Shown here: piece after piece, positions 8,674-16,453 of the stretch
Numbering within the stretch: the stretch's first letter is position 1
Layout of the letters: every line of letters starts with the position of its first letter
NCBI GenBank assembly: GCA_947589375.1
Contig: CANQAO010000002.1
Location: 1 to 28,566 of the forward strand
Length of the DNA stretch: 28,566 nt
Direction: 5' to 3'
Source: an uncultured Bacilli bacterium
Lineage (GTDB): Bacteria; Bacillota_I; Bacilli_A; RF39; UBA660
Notes under the pieces: generated by a model
What the model saw: the letters and a program-made list of their open reading frames with translations, nothing else
Database searches by the model: none
What the model was told of the DNA's origin: nothing
Position numbers and translations under genes: made by a program

Positions 8674-9825
8674 TCAATGAAAATTTAAATCAATATTGGC
8701 AAATTCGGAATAATCACCAATAACTATAACTTTATCAATCTTATTCTTTTTAATATAATCTTGATAGTTAAATTTTTTATTCATTTCCTGTTCATAATAT
8801 CTATGATCAACTACATAGGTTTTATGAAAATGCGAAGCCACAAGCAAAGATATGGCTTGTTGATAAGAATTGCCCATAATTAATAAATTTTCTTTATTTT
8901 TATTATTGTAAAAATCATAAATAAGTTCACCGGCATCACCACCATAATAATTGAGATAATGCATAATCTCATATCCTTGTGGTACTTTACCTTTTAAATA
9001 TTCTTCATACTTGCCATATTTACCTTTTTTACCATTTATATACTCATCGTGTTTTAGAATATCAAATTTATATGCTTTAAAACTTTCTTCAAAAATATTT
9101 AGTCCTGTTAATTTTGCCAAAGAACCGACACTGTTAGTTTTAAAGTCTATTTCTTCGATTGGTTTTAATACCGGTTCATCCTTACCCTTTAAAAGTTTTA
9201 TAACTTCGGTATAGCCTTTATATGAACCTTTATGATTCCAATGGTGATCGGTTTTATAAAATAAATTAGAATATTCGTCAAAATTCTTATAAGTAAATGC
9301 ATCAACATTATCACTATTTATAATTTTAGGAATATCATAAGTTAATTCGTTTTTTGAAAAATCAAATGTTTTGGCATTATTGACAACATAAAAATATAAT
9401 TCGGCTTGGTTATCAATAACTTCTTTTAATTTTTTCATCCTTTTGGCTATTTTTTGGGCATTTTTTTCTTCATATTTATAATAAGTTAAGACAAATCTAT
9501 CACTACAATCAAATATAGAAATATCGGTAGTAACTTGTACATATCTATTTTTACAAATTGACTTATTAATATTTGTATAATCAGCAAAAGTCATTACATC
9601 ATTCATTTTAGTTTTTACTGTTTGCGCGAAAGCAAATTGATCTGATAAAGCCGAATTAAAGGCATTTTGATATTCAGAATTTAAAAATGTATTGACTGTA
9701 AAATGCGGAAATTGAGCAAGCGTTCTATTTTCAGCATATGAAAAATCTTTTTGTTCTCTAATCAATGTACTCATTCCCACAAGTAAAATTATGATGAATG
9801 TAATTAAAAATATTTTATGTCGCAT
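8674..9825 (-). CDS. DHHW-family protein, copy 1 (O-acylation partner)
   Basis: The protein has 383 residues from the ATG at 9825, preceded by GGGTGA; the longer in-frame reading to 9843 would absorb that site. It has one N-terminal membrane anchor (about residues 4-20) and an extracellular domain containing the name-giving D193-H194-H195-W196 within a YKTDHHWNHKGSYKGY segment, plus a late LLIMGNSYQQA segment. DHHW proteins resemble the AlgJ/AlgX class of SGNH-like proteins and usually sit beside MBOAT genes, where they probably pass acyl groups to surface polysaccharide. Here it lies 38 bases ahead of the interrupted MBOAT gene and right after a closely related paralogue. The acyl-transfer role is inferred from context and family. 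Confidence 0.83.
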   Translation of the reverse strand: MRHKIFLITFIIILLVGMSTLIREQKDFSYAENRTLAQFPHFTVNTFLNSEYQNAFNSALSDQFAFAQTVKTKMNDVMTFADYTNINKSICKNRYVQVTTDISIFDCSDRFVLTYYKYEEKNAQKIAKRMKKLKEVIDNQAELYFYVVNNAKTFDFSKNELTYDIPKIINSDNVDAFTYKNFDEYSNLFYKTDHHWNHKGSYKGYTEVIKLLKGKDEPVLKPIEEIDFKTNSVGSLAKLTGLNIFEESFKAYKFDILKHDEYINGKKGKYGKYEEYLKGKVPQGYEIMHYLNYYGGDAGELIYDFYNNKNKENLLIMGNSYQQAISLLVASHFHKTYVVDHRYYEQEMNKKFNYQDYIKKNKIDKVIVIGDYSEFANIDLNFH

Positions 9826-9840
9826 GTCATCACCCACTAG

Positions 9841-9893
9841 CATTTATTTATTCTAACATGTTTTGCGTTTGAATACAAGAAAAATAGAAAAAT
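9841..9893 (-). repeat. Duplicated promoter segment, copy 1
   Basis: This 53-base segment matches 11173-11224 almost base for base. The only difference is a short stretch near the middle (gcgtttg against cttttg), which makes the second copy one base shorter. Each copy lies upstream of one DHHW gene, so the duplication that produced the two genes carried this upstream region with it. Confidence 0.85.
9850..9878 (-). promoter_or_regulatory. Promoter of DHHW copy 1, MBOAT and SGNH genes
   Basis: Minus-strand TTGTAT (9873-9878) and TAGAAT (9850-9855) are spaced by 17 bases, with a TG one base before the -10 (extended -10). It lies 25 bases ahead of the ATG at 9825. Conservation of both hexamers in the second copy, while the spacer has changed, supports function. 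Confidence 0.65.
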
Positions 9894-9910
9894 AAATTGT
9901 TTAATATTTA

Positions 9911-11080
9911 TTAACCTTCTTTGTTAAGTCCTAAATCAAGATGGGCGAATTGTGAATAATCACCAATGACTATAACCTTATCAATTTTATTTTCTTTAAT
10001 ATATTGAGTATAATCAAAAATTTTACCCATGTCTTTTTCATAAGATCTAAAATCTATTACGTAAGTTTTATGAAAATGAGTAGCTACGAGTAACGATATT
10101 GCTTGCTGATAAGAATTACCTACTATTAATAAATTTTCTTTATCTTTGTTGTCATAAAAATCATATATAACCTCACCAACATCACCACCATAATAATTTT
10201 GATAGTGTGGCGTTCCATAATCAGTTTGAATATTTCCTTTAAAATAATCTTTGTACATTCCGTATTTACTCTTTACTCCGTTTACATACTCATCATGATT
10301 TGGAATATCAAATTTATAAGCTTTAAAATCATCTTTAATATCTTTAGCATGAACTGCTCTTGCCATTGATCCATAATAATCTACTTTAAAATCAATTGTT
10401 CTTTTAGGTATTAATACTTTTTCTTTATCGCCTAATAAAAGTCTTATAACTTCAGTATAACCTTTATATGAACCTCTATAATTCCAGTGATGGTCTGTTT
10501 TATAAAAATATTTAGTATACTCATTATAATCTTTCCATATGAATTCATCACCATGGTCTCCAAAGTATTTTACAAAATTATATACCTTTTTATTAGTTAT
10601 AAAATTAAACATTCCAGGGTTATTAACCATGTAAAAGTATGGCTTTAAAGAACGTTCTCCCTCTCCCACTATTTTTTTAAGGGTTTTTATTCTAGTTTCT
10701 GTATTATCATCATATTTTTTTTCATATAAAACAGGATTATACACAAATCTATCACCACAATTAAAAATTGCAAATTCATCATTTATTTTTACATATCTAT
10801 TTTTACAAATAGCTGGATTAATCTTAGAGTAATTTATTAAAGTAGTCAAATCTTGCATATTACTTTTTATAGTTTGTGACAAAACAAATTGATCTGATAA
10901 TGCATCATTGAAATCATTTTGATATTCAGAATGTAAAAATGTCTTGAGTGTAAAACGTGGAAAATGAGATAATGTTCTATGTTCAGCTACAGAAATATCT
11001 TTTTCCGTTTTTATTAAAGAACTCATTCCAATGAGCAAAATCACAAGACAAATTGTTAAAAAAAATTTATTTCGTTTCAT
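9911..11080 (-). CDS. DHHW-family protein, copy 2 (O-acylation partner)
   Basis: This is a 389-residue paralogue of the downstream DHHW protein, alike along the whole length: one N-terminal membrane anchor (about residues 5-21), the AEHRTLSHFPRFTLKTFL segment, CKNRYV, the D196-H197-H198-W199 motif inside YKTDHHWNYRGSYKGY, and LLIVGNSYQQAISLLVA. The middle region (about 115-180) has diverged most. The ATG follows AAGGAG with 8 bases of spacing. It sits behind its own copy of the shared promoter and a longer leader of about 100 bases. It probably serves the same MBOAT-type O-acylation route, possibly with another acceptor; that specialisation is an inference. Confidence 0.83.
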   Translation of the reverse strand: MKRNKFFLTICLVILLIGMSSLIKTEKDISVAEHRTLSHFPRFTLKTFLHSEYQNDFNDALSDQFVLSQTIKSNMQDLTTLINYSKINPAICKNRYVKINDEFAIFNCGDRFVYNPVLYEKKYDDNTETRIKTLKKIVGEGERSLKPYFYMVNNPGMFNFITNKKVYNFVKYFGDHGDEFIWKDYNEYTKYFYKTDHHWNYRGSYKGYTEVIRLLLGDKEKVLIPKRTIDFKVDYYGSMARAVHAKDIKDDFKAYKFDIPNHDEYVNGVKSKYGMYKDYFKGNIQTDYGTPHYQNYYGGDVGEVIYDFYDNKDKENLLIVGNSYQQAISLLVATHFHKTYVIDFRSYEKDMGKIFDYTQYIKENKIDKVIVIGDYSQFAHLDLGLNKEG

Positions 11081-11125
11081 AATAAACTCCTTAAATTATG
11101 TTTTTCTTTTTTACATAATATACTT

Positions 11126-11160
11126 ATTATAAATGTAGTTGATATTTTATCCCAAATATC
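11126..11160 (-). promoter_or_regulatory. Second candidate promoter with inverted repeat ahead of DHHW copy 2
   Basis: Minus-strand TTGGGA (11150-11155) and TATAAT (11126-11131) are 18 bases apart. A perfect 7-base inverted repeat (GATATTT and AAATATC, 11141-11160, 6-base loop) overlaps the -35 and part of the spacer. This could be an operator or, if transcription begins at the upstream promoter, a leader hairpin. DHHW copy 1 has no equivalent. Seen in sequence only; no regulator is known. Confidence 0.4.
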
Positions 11161-11172
11161 ATCATCTAACAA

Positions 11173-11224
11173 CATTTATTTATTCTAACATGTTTTCTTT
11201 TGAATACAAGAAAAATAGAAAAAT
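11173..11224 (-). repeat. Duplicated promoter segment, copy 2
   Basis: Near-identical to 9841-9893. Its upstream end coincides with the last bases of the Alg13-like gene, which shows where one end of the duplication lies. Confidence 0.85.
11182..11209 (-). promoter_or_regulatory. Promoter of DHHW copy 2 (duplicated type)
   Basis: Minus-strand TTGTAT (11204-11209) and TAGAAT (11182-11187) with TG one base before the -10, as in the first copy, but with a 16-base spacer. The leader to the ATG at 11080 is about 100 bases long. Confidence 0.55.
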
Positions 11225-11703
11225 TAATTATTGGCAATAAATTCTTCTATTTTCTTAACAATATTTTCATTATTAAATTTCCATTCTTTTGGTTTAAAGG
11301 TTTTGGCTTTTTTTAATACCTTTCCTAATTTGTCATTCTCATCTAATTTTAAAATGTAACCTTCTTCATATAAATTATCAACTATTTGTATTTGATGATC
11401 ATTAGTATGTTCCAAATATTTTGAAAGTCTTGGGACAGCAATTACTTTCTTTTTATATTTTAAACCTGATAAAATACTACCTACTCCCCCATGCGTAATT
11501 AATAAATCACATTTTTCCATATATTCATCAAAATCTTCCATATTAACATATTCCAATATTTTCATTTTGTCAGATTTATATTTGGTGTAGCCCGCTTGGA
11601 CGATTACTTCTTCTTTTATTTCATTTTTATTAATAGAATCTTCAATTATATCTAAAAGTCTTTTAAAACTCTTATCTTGCGTTCCTAATGTAACAAAAAT
11701 CAT
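11224..11703 (-). CDS. Alg13/PssE-type glycosyltransferase subunit
   Basis: The protein has 159 residues from the ATG at 11703, which is preceded by a perfect AAGGAGG; an in-frame reading to 11742 overlaps the upstream gene and is rejected. It begins MIFVTLGTQ and carries the GT28 C-terminal-half hallmark LLITHGGVGSILSGL, followed by a VPRL segment and HTNDHQ. This is the nucleotide-sugar-binding half of a split glycosyltransferase (Alg13 in eukaryotes; PssE or Cps14G-like proteins in bacteria). It needs the Alg14/PssD partner for activity, and that partner is encoded 10 bases upstream. Bacterial pairs usually add the second sugar to an undecaprenyl-pyrophosphate-linked monosaccharide. The exact sugar is unknown. 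Confidence 0.9.
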   Translation of the reverse strand: MIFVTLGTQDKSFKRLLDIIEDSINKNEIKEEVIVQAGYTKYKSDKMKILEYVNMEDFDEYMEKCDLLITHGGVGSILSGLKYKKKVIAVPRLSKYLEHTNDHQIQIVDNLYEEGYILKLDENDKLGKVLKKAKTFKPKEWKFNNENIVKKIEEFIANN

Positions 11704-11713
11704 AGAGTCCTCC

Positions 11714-12184
11714 TTAAAATAAGCTTCCCCAATATTTAGCATTTGGGTAAAGTTTTAACATTTCTTCCCACTGAACTAAAAATAAATCGGCAAATTTATA
11801 TACGTATTTACCAGTTACAGTTTTAGAATTTTTATTGGCAAATGTCTCAATAAAAATAATTTTACTGCCAAATATTTTACCAATTAAACACATTGGACCA
11901 GCTATATGAGCTCCAGTCGAAATAATATATTTAGGTCTTATTTTAATATACAAAAAGAGTTCAATAAAACAATTGGCTAAAAGTTTAAAAATGTAAGAAA
12001 ACTTATGATCTTTAGTGCCATAAATAACAAAATTTATTCTTTTGCCATAGTCTTTTTTTAAATCTTTATTTACTTTAGTTTTTTCAGTAATTATATGGTA
12101 GTCATATTTACGAAACAATTTTTTAAGCTGCATTAATTCAGTTAAATGACCACCAGTACTAGATATAAATAATACTTTTTTCAT
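11714..12184 (-). CDS. Alg14/PssD-type membrane-anchoring glycosyltransferase subunit
   Basis: The 156-residue protein opens KVLFISSTGGHLTELMQL (the GGHL motif typical of Alg14/PssD), then has a hydrophobic segment near 70-85, YIISTGAHIAGP near 87-98, and FIETFAN, VQWEEM and YWGSLF at the C terminus. It binds the membrane and the lipid-linked acceptor and recruits the Alg13-like partner encoded just downstream, so the two form one enzyme. It is the first gene after a near-consensus promoter, with GGAG 9-10 bases before the ATG. The two genes form a short unit set between the large operon and the O-acylation cassette. Confidence 0.9.
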   Translation of the reverse strand: MKKVLFISSTGGHLTELMQLKKLFRKYDYHIITEKTKVNKDLKKDYGKRINFVIYGTKDHKFSYIFKLLANCFIELFLYIKIRPKYIISTGAHIAGPMCLIGKIFGSKIIFIETFANKNSKTVTGKYVYKFADLFLVQWEEMLKLYPNAKYWGSLF

Positions 12185-12213
12185 AATTTTAATCTCCTAA
12201 AAGCTAGTCAAAT

Positions 12214-12235
12214 ACATTCGTTATATTATGAATGT
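12214..12235 (-). other. Inverted repeat in the leader of the Alg14-Alg13 unit
   Basis: ACATTC and GAATGT are separated by 10 bases between the promoter at 12248-12276 and the ATG. It would lie near the transcript 5' end and could stabilise the leader or be a protein site. No further support is visible. Confidence 0.3.
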
Positions 12236-12247
12236 TTAATTACTTAT

Positions 12248-12276
12248 ATTTTACCCTGCTCTTTGCTTATTGTCAA
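12248..12276 (-). promoter_or_regulatory. Near-consensus SigA promoter of the Alg14-Alg13 unit
   Basis: Minus-strand TTGACA (12271-12276, perfect) and TAAAAT (12248-12253, five of six) have exactly 17 bases between them. It lies in the 166-base gap after the terminator of the large operon, the longest gene-free stretch in the window, and should be the strongest constitutive promoter here. Confidence 0.85.
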
Positions 12277-12333
12277 TTAAATTCACAAATTTTATAAACG
12301 TCAACTGTTTGCTTAGATAGAATTTATGTATAG

Positions 12334-12357
12334 AAAAAAACGATAATTGCTTATCGC
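12334..12357 (-). terminator. Terminator of the ten-gene operon
   Basis: On the minus strand CGATAA and TTATCG pair around GCAA (a GNRA-type loop, 12341-12356), immediately followed by seven T residues (12334-12340). The stem overlaps the stop codon region of the last operon gene. Confidence 0.85.
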
Positions 12358-13898
12358 TTCTTAATGTACTTTTTTAATTTATTATCAATAATATTTATTA
12401 TAAACTGCGTTCCAGGAATTGCTGCTACAATCAAAAGCGGAACATAATGAACTAAGTATCTGGCCGATGATTCCCATATACTTAGAAAGATCATTAAGCC
12501 AAACAAAGTAATATATACTATAAAATAATCTTTTCTTTTATTTATAATGGCCGAAATCGAACCAAAAATCAAGGATAAATAAAGGAAAAGAATTAAAGCT
12601 GTTTCTATAATATAATAAACCGAGAAATACTTTCCATTTGGAATAATAATTTCTTGAATTAGATTACCTTTGCTTATTTGATTTTCAGCTATTGTGCGGC
12701 TGCCATGATAAGTTCCATCACCCCAAGTGAAAAGAGCTTTACGATAAAGAAAACTTAAATAGCCACCAATTTTATAATCATTTAATTTTTCTTTGATTTT
12801 TTTGATATGACCATTAATCATCTTTTCCTTAGTTTTAAGAGAATAAGTATAATCATAAAGAGCAGCGTTATATACACCAATAAAATCTTTTCCTTTAACA
12901 TCTGATGGATATTCATATACCCCCATCATTATCCAATGACTATACGGGATTGCCCCATCCTTAGTTGCTTTAAAAAAGCCAATATTATTTTCCGGTATTT
13001 TCAAAAGCGAAAGACAGCAAAGCATTGTTAATATAATAATACATAAAGACTTTATATTTTGTTTAAATGTTTTTCTAAAACATATATCAATAATAATTCC
13101 AATGACAACAAGTAAACAAGTAACTTTGATTTTTATGCCAATAACCGCTAAAACACCTATTAAAATAGATAATAAAATCTTTTTACGCCCTAATTCCAAA
13201 TCTCTAATATGAAGATAACAATATAAAATAGCAATTGGAATTGGCATGGCCAATGTATCAGTATAAAATACTGGTAAATATAAATAGAATGCGGATGAAA
13301 TAAAAATCAAAATCATTGAAAATAAACTATTTTTATTGCCAAATAATTTTTTAATTGTCAAAATAGTTAAAACGGCTGATATATTTACACAAATAATATT
13401 AACGATATAAGTAGCTTCTAAAGAATATTTCATTAATGAAAGCATATTTAAAATTTTAAATAAAACAACTTCGATAACAAATAAATATTTATTATTAGGA
13501 AAATTAGAAAAATAATTATAATTAACATAATCAATATTACCTAAAGCATAATTTTTAGCTGAATCATAAACGACTTTCCAGTCCCATCCGGGACTATTTT
13601 TAGCAAAATACAAAACAAGAATTTGTAAAATGAGAAATAGAGAAATAAACAAGCTTAAATAAATGATTACATTTTTCTTTTTATTAATATTAATTTTAGA
13701 GACAAATAGATAAGCTAGTGGGAAAATAAAAATACTTAACAAAACGGCAATTATATTATTTTTTGTAGTTGCCACCTCTAATACTGTTTTATTATCAAAA
13801 ATAATACCAATAATAAAGATAAAGAATATAAAGGCAAAAATCAGAAAAAACAGTTTAAGTAAAATAGGATATTTTTCTTCAGATGTATTATTTTTCAT
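12351..13898 (-). CDS. Polytopic membrane protein, probable GT-C-fold glycosyltransferase
   Basis: This 515-residue protein has about ten or more hydrophobic segments spread along its length. After the third predicted segment there is a presumed outside loop with SPGWDWKVVYDSAKNYA (D106) and then YFSNFPNNKYLF (about 129-140). An acidic residue in the first large outside loop is typical of GT-C enzymes, which use polyprenyl-phosphate sugars on the outer membrane face. A second large loop follows about residue 310 and the tail is basic. It overlaps the acyltransferase-3 gene by 11 bases and is the last gene of the operon. Glycan decoration outside the membrane is an inference from fold and context; the exact family is not recognised. 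Confidence 0.65.
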   Translation of the reverse strand: MKNNTSEEKYPILLKLFFLIFAFIFFIFIIGIIFDNKTVLEVATTKNNIIAVLLSIFIFPLAYLFVSKININKKKNVIIYLSLFISLFLILQILVLYFAKNSPGWDWKVVYDSAKNYALGNIDYVNYNYFSNFPNNKYLFVIEVVLFKILNMLSLMKYSLEATYIVNIICVNISAVLTILTIKKLFGNKNSLFSMILIFISSAFYLYLPVFYTDTLAMPIPIAILYCYLHIRDLELGRKKILLSILIGVLAVIGIKIKVTCLLVVIGIIIDICFRKTFKQNIKSLCIIILTMLCCLSLLKIPENNIGFFKATKDGAIPYSHWIMMGVYEYPSDVKGKDFIGVYNAALYDYTYSLKTKEKMINGHIKKIKEKLNDYKIGGYLSFLYRKALFTWGDGTYHGSRTIAENQISKGNLIQEIIIPNGKYFSVYYIIETALILFLYLSLIFGSISAIINKRKDYFIVYITLFGLMIFLSIWESSARYLVHYVPLLIVAAIPGTQFIINIIDNKLKKYIKKR

Positions 13899-14919
13899 AG
13901 GCTTTTCTTTCCAAAAAATTAAATTTTAATTTAAGCTTGCTAATTTCCCTATCTATAAATAAAACAATAAATACTAAAGCAGTTGTTATAACTACATTAC
14001 TTACAAACATTATTATAAGTTTTACTACCCCTGGTAATGTAATTATATAAGGATAAATATAGTAAATTAATGAGCTACCGATACCTTGGCAAAAATAGAA
14101 TGCTAGAGCATTTGTACCAACAAAGCATAGAATATTTTTACTGGTTACTTTTATTTTATCTTTAAGATAAGTAGCCACAATAATAGAATTCATCGCATAA
14201 AGGAAATAGCTAATTTGTGGCATAGATTTGGCATCTTGTAATTGTAAAAATCCATAATCACTAAAGTAAAACACAATTATAGTTAGAAAAATATTAATTC
14301 CAAGGATACTTATAAAATGTTTAAATGATTTAAAATGGAAATTATACAAATAATAACCTAATAAATATATAAAGGTATATATAAATGTTTGAGGAATTAA
14401 AATTAAGAAATTACCATTAAATAAACTCATACCATATAAAACAAATACAAATAATAAAATATATTTAAAATTGTTTAAATCTTTAAAATGTTTATTATAT
14501 AAATGAATAATTAAATTACCGATGATGGTTACAGCAAAAAACATAAATATAAACCATAACGAACCATTTACCACTGGTAAAATGGTAGAACCATCAAAAT
14601 GGAAAAACATTGCTTTAATAATCGCATATATACTAAAACTTTTCATGTCGAAACACAAAATAATTATAAAGTATAAAATTAAAAATATTAACCACTTTCT
14701 CCAAATCTTAATTAAACCTTTGACTGATTTGAAAAAGCTTTTATTAAAATTAAAAGTCATGCCAGAAATAAAGATAAATAATGGTACGTCCACAATTAAA
14801 GATAATGATCTAAGCCATACTGGAACATATACTTCCCCACTCCAAAAGCATGTATGAATTAAAATAATCCAAATAACGGCAAAGCCCCTTAAAAAATCAA
14901 TTGCATTATCTCTTTTCAT
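13888..14919 (-). CDS. Acyltransferase-3 family membrane O-acyltransferase (first of two)
   Basis: The 343-residue protein has about ten membrane segments and begins with the family pattern RDNAIDFLRGFAVIWIILIH, in which R11 and H22 form the conserved R-x10-H motif, then VDVPLFIFISG. Acyltransferase-3 proteins O-acetylate surface polysaccharides, peptidoglycan or lipids using cytoplasmic acetyl-CoA. It lacks a C-terminal SGNH domain, so it may act alone or with a separate SGNH protein such as the one at 6331-7188. A perfect AGGAGG lies 7 bases before the ATG and overlaps the end of the upstream GtrII-like gene region. Substituting the operon's glycan is the likely job. Confidence 0.88.
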   Translation of the reverse strand: MKRDNAIDFLRGFAVIWIILIHTCFWSGEVYVPVWLRSLSLIVDVPLFIFISGMTFNFNKSFFKSVKGLIKIWRKWLIFLILYFIIILCFDMKSFSIYAIIKAMFFHFDGSTILPVVNGSLWFIFMFFAVTIIGNLIIHLYNKHFKDLNNFKYILLFVFVLYGMSLFNGNFLILIPQTFIYTFIYLLGYYLYNFHFKSFKHFISILGINIFLTIIVFYFSDYGFLQLQDAKSMPQISYFLYAMNSIIVATYLKDKIKVTSKNILCFVGTNALAFYFCQGIGSSLIYYIYPYIITLPGVVKLIIMFVSNVVITTALVFIVLFIDREISKLKLKFNFLERKAYEK

Positions 14920-14930
14920 CTAATTTCCTC

Positions 14931-16448
14931 CTAATTTGAAAATTTTATAACTAATTTTTTGTCTACCATTTTTATTGAACCTTTTTTAGGATATGTTGGC
15001 ATTTCTTGAACTTCTTTTTTCGCAGCAAATATATTAGCCGTTTTAGACATTGAATCTTTTTTATCGACAATATTCATCGAATTACCCATATAATAACTTA
15101 TAAAACTAGCATATGTGCGATGGTAAGTAGTTGCAAAAGGAGTAATTAACCCTACAACTTGATAATCAAATTTTTCATGTTTAACGGCAAGTGAGCCATT
15201 ATTTATATTACCAACAATTACCACCGGTGTCTTCCCTCTTTCATATCCTTTAGTATTTTCCGCTTCAATTATAACACGGTTTATAGTATTAATAGTTGAC
15301 TCTAGTTCCATTTCCTTTTTTTCATATACTTGATTTGAGAAAATAATATTACAAAAAGCAATAAACATCAAAGAAATATAAGCAATTTTATTTAATATTG
15401 ATTTGTTATTGGCCACTAATAAAACAATAAATACATAAGTAATATTGATACCATATATCATTAGTTCATGAGTCATACCAGCCGTAATAAAATAAATAAT
15501 ATTTAAGGCAAATGGTAAAATTAATAATAATAGTATTATGAAAACAAGATTTCCAGTTTTCACTTTTTTCTCTTTCATAATTTTTAAACTATTATAAATA
15601 GCAATTAAAACTACAACTATATTTAAAATGTAAACTATAGTTCTATGAAATGTATGTGGTTTAAAGAAATACTCAAAATATTTTGAATAAGTATCCTTTA
15701 TACACGTTATTAAAGCCCCAAAACTATCGAAGTTTAAAGCATTAGTGATACTGTTGTAACCATCAGATAAATTAAAATGTAATATATATAATATAACTTT
15801 ATTTATAATCATATAAGCTATTAAAGAAACGGCAACAATTACTATACATTTAATGCCCTCTTTAAAAACATCTAGTTTATTTTTATCATTAACTAAATCT
15901 TTTATTAAAAGTCCAATATATAGTCCAAGAGTAACCCCTAAATAAGCTGGATAAATACCTAAACTAATAATTAAAATGGCGATAGATAGTAATGATATAG
16001 CGCCTTTTTTTCTAATTAAATAAACGGCAATTACATTTAAAAGTAAACTAAATATATACATATCCGCATAATTGATATATGTAGCGTTTAGTAAAGTTAT
16101 GGTTAAACCAGTACAAAGCAATAAAACCATAACTAAAATAGTTAACTTATTTTTAACATCAAATAACTTACAAATAAAATAAATCATTAGTATCATAAAT
16201 ATCGTCGATAAAGCCCCTATAATAACTGGAGGATAATATGGACCTCTAATAAAAGTCCAAACAGGTATTAAAAAGCGCCCTATTCCTAATGAATCCCCAT
16301 AATATCCAGCATGAAAAATATTCATTGAATCGTGTGAATATAGCATATTAAAATAACAAAAGCCATGGGCAACAAGCATTATAATAGCGGTGACGATTGC
16401 CACATATTTTAGTAAAGGTAAATCAATTTTACGGGAAAGTTTCTTCAT
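14931..16448 (-). CDS. GtrII-type glucosyltransferase (Glucos_trans_II family)
   Basis: This 505-residue protein has about 11 membrane segments. Its N-terminal outside loop carries LYSHDSM (D40) and YYGDSLGIGRFLIPVW (D52, R58), the pattern of the GtrII family, whose members add a glucosyl branch to O-antigen-like glycans from polyprenyl-phosphate-glucose. The C terminus (about 400-505) is a soluble outside domain with no recognised motif. The gene lies 5 bases after the UbiA-type gene and ends in TAG just ahead of the next gene's AGGAGG, which shows TAG works as a stop here. A GtrA-like protein is encoded at 25663-26052, but no GtrB-type donor synthase is in the window. Confidence 0.83.
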   Translation of the reverse strand: MKKLSRKIDLPLLKYVAIVTAIIMLVAHGFCYFNMLYSHDSMNIFHAGYYGDSLGIGRFLIPVWTFIRGPYYPPVIIGALSTIFMILMIYFICKLFDVKNKLTILVMVLLLCTGLTITLLNATYINYADMYIFSLLLNVIAVYLIRKKGAISLLSIAILIISLGIYPAYLGVTLGLYIGLLIKDLVNDKNKLDVFKEGIKCIVIVAVSLIAYMIINKVILYILHFNLSDGYNSITNALNFDSFGALITCIKDTYSKYFEYFFKPHTFHRTIVYILNIVVVLIAIYNSLKIMKEKKVKTGNLVFIILLLLILPFALNIIYFITAGMTHELMIYGINITYVFIVLLVANNKSILNKIAYISLMFIAFCNIIFSNQVYEKKEMELESTINTINRVIIEAENTKGYERGKTPVVIVGNINNGSLAVKHEKFDYQVVGLITPFATTYHRTYASFISYYMGNSMNIVDKKDSMSKTANIFAAKKEVQEMPTYPKKGSIKMVDKKLVIKFSN

Positions 16449-16453
16449 TTAAA

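Noticed and set aside
9011..9214. Plus-strand 67-codon frame inside DHHW copy 1
   Set aside because: Antisense shadow; the paralogue does not keep it, and the translation resembles nothing.
9893..9911. AT-only hairpin after DHHW copy 2 as a terminator
   Set aside because: The 7-base stem has no G-C pair, and although T-rich bases follow, it is too weak to call.
14522..14857. Plus-strand 111-codon frame inside the acyltransferase-3 gene
   Set aside because: Fully antisense to a conserved membrane protein with R-x10-H intact; no convincing start signals.
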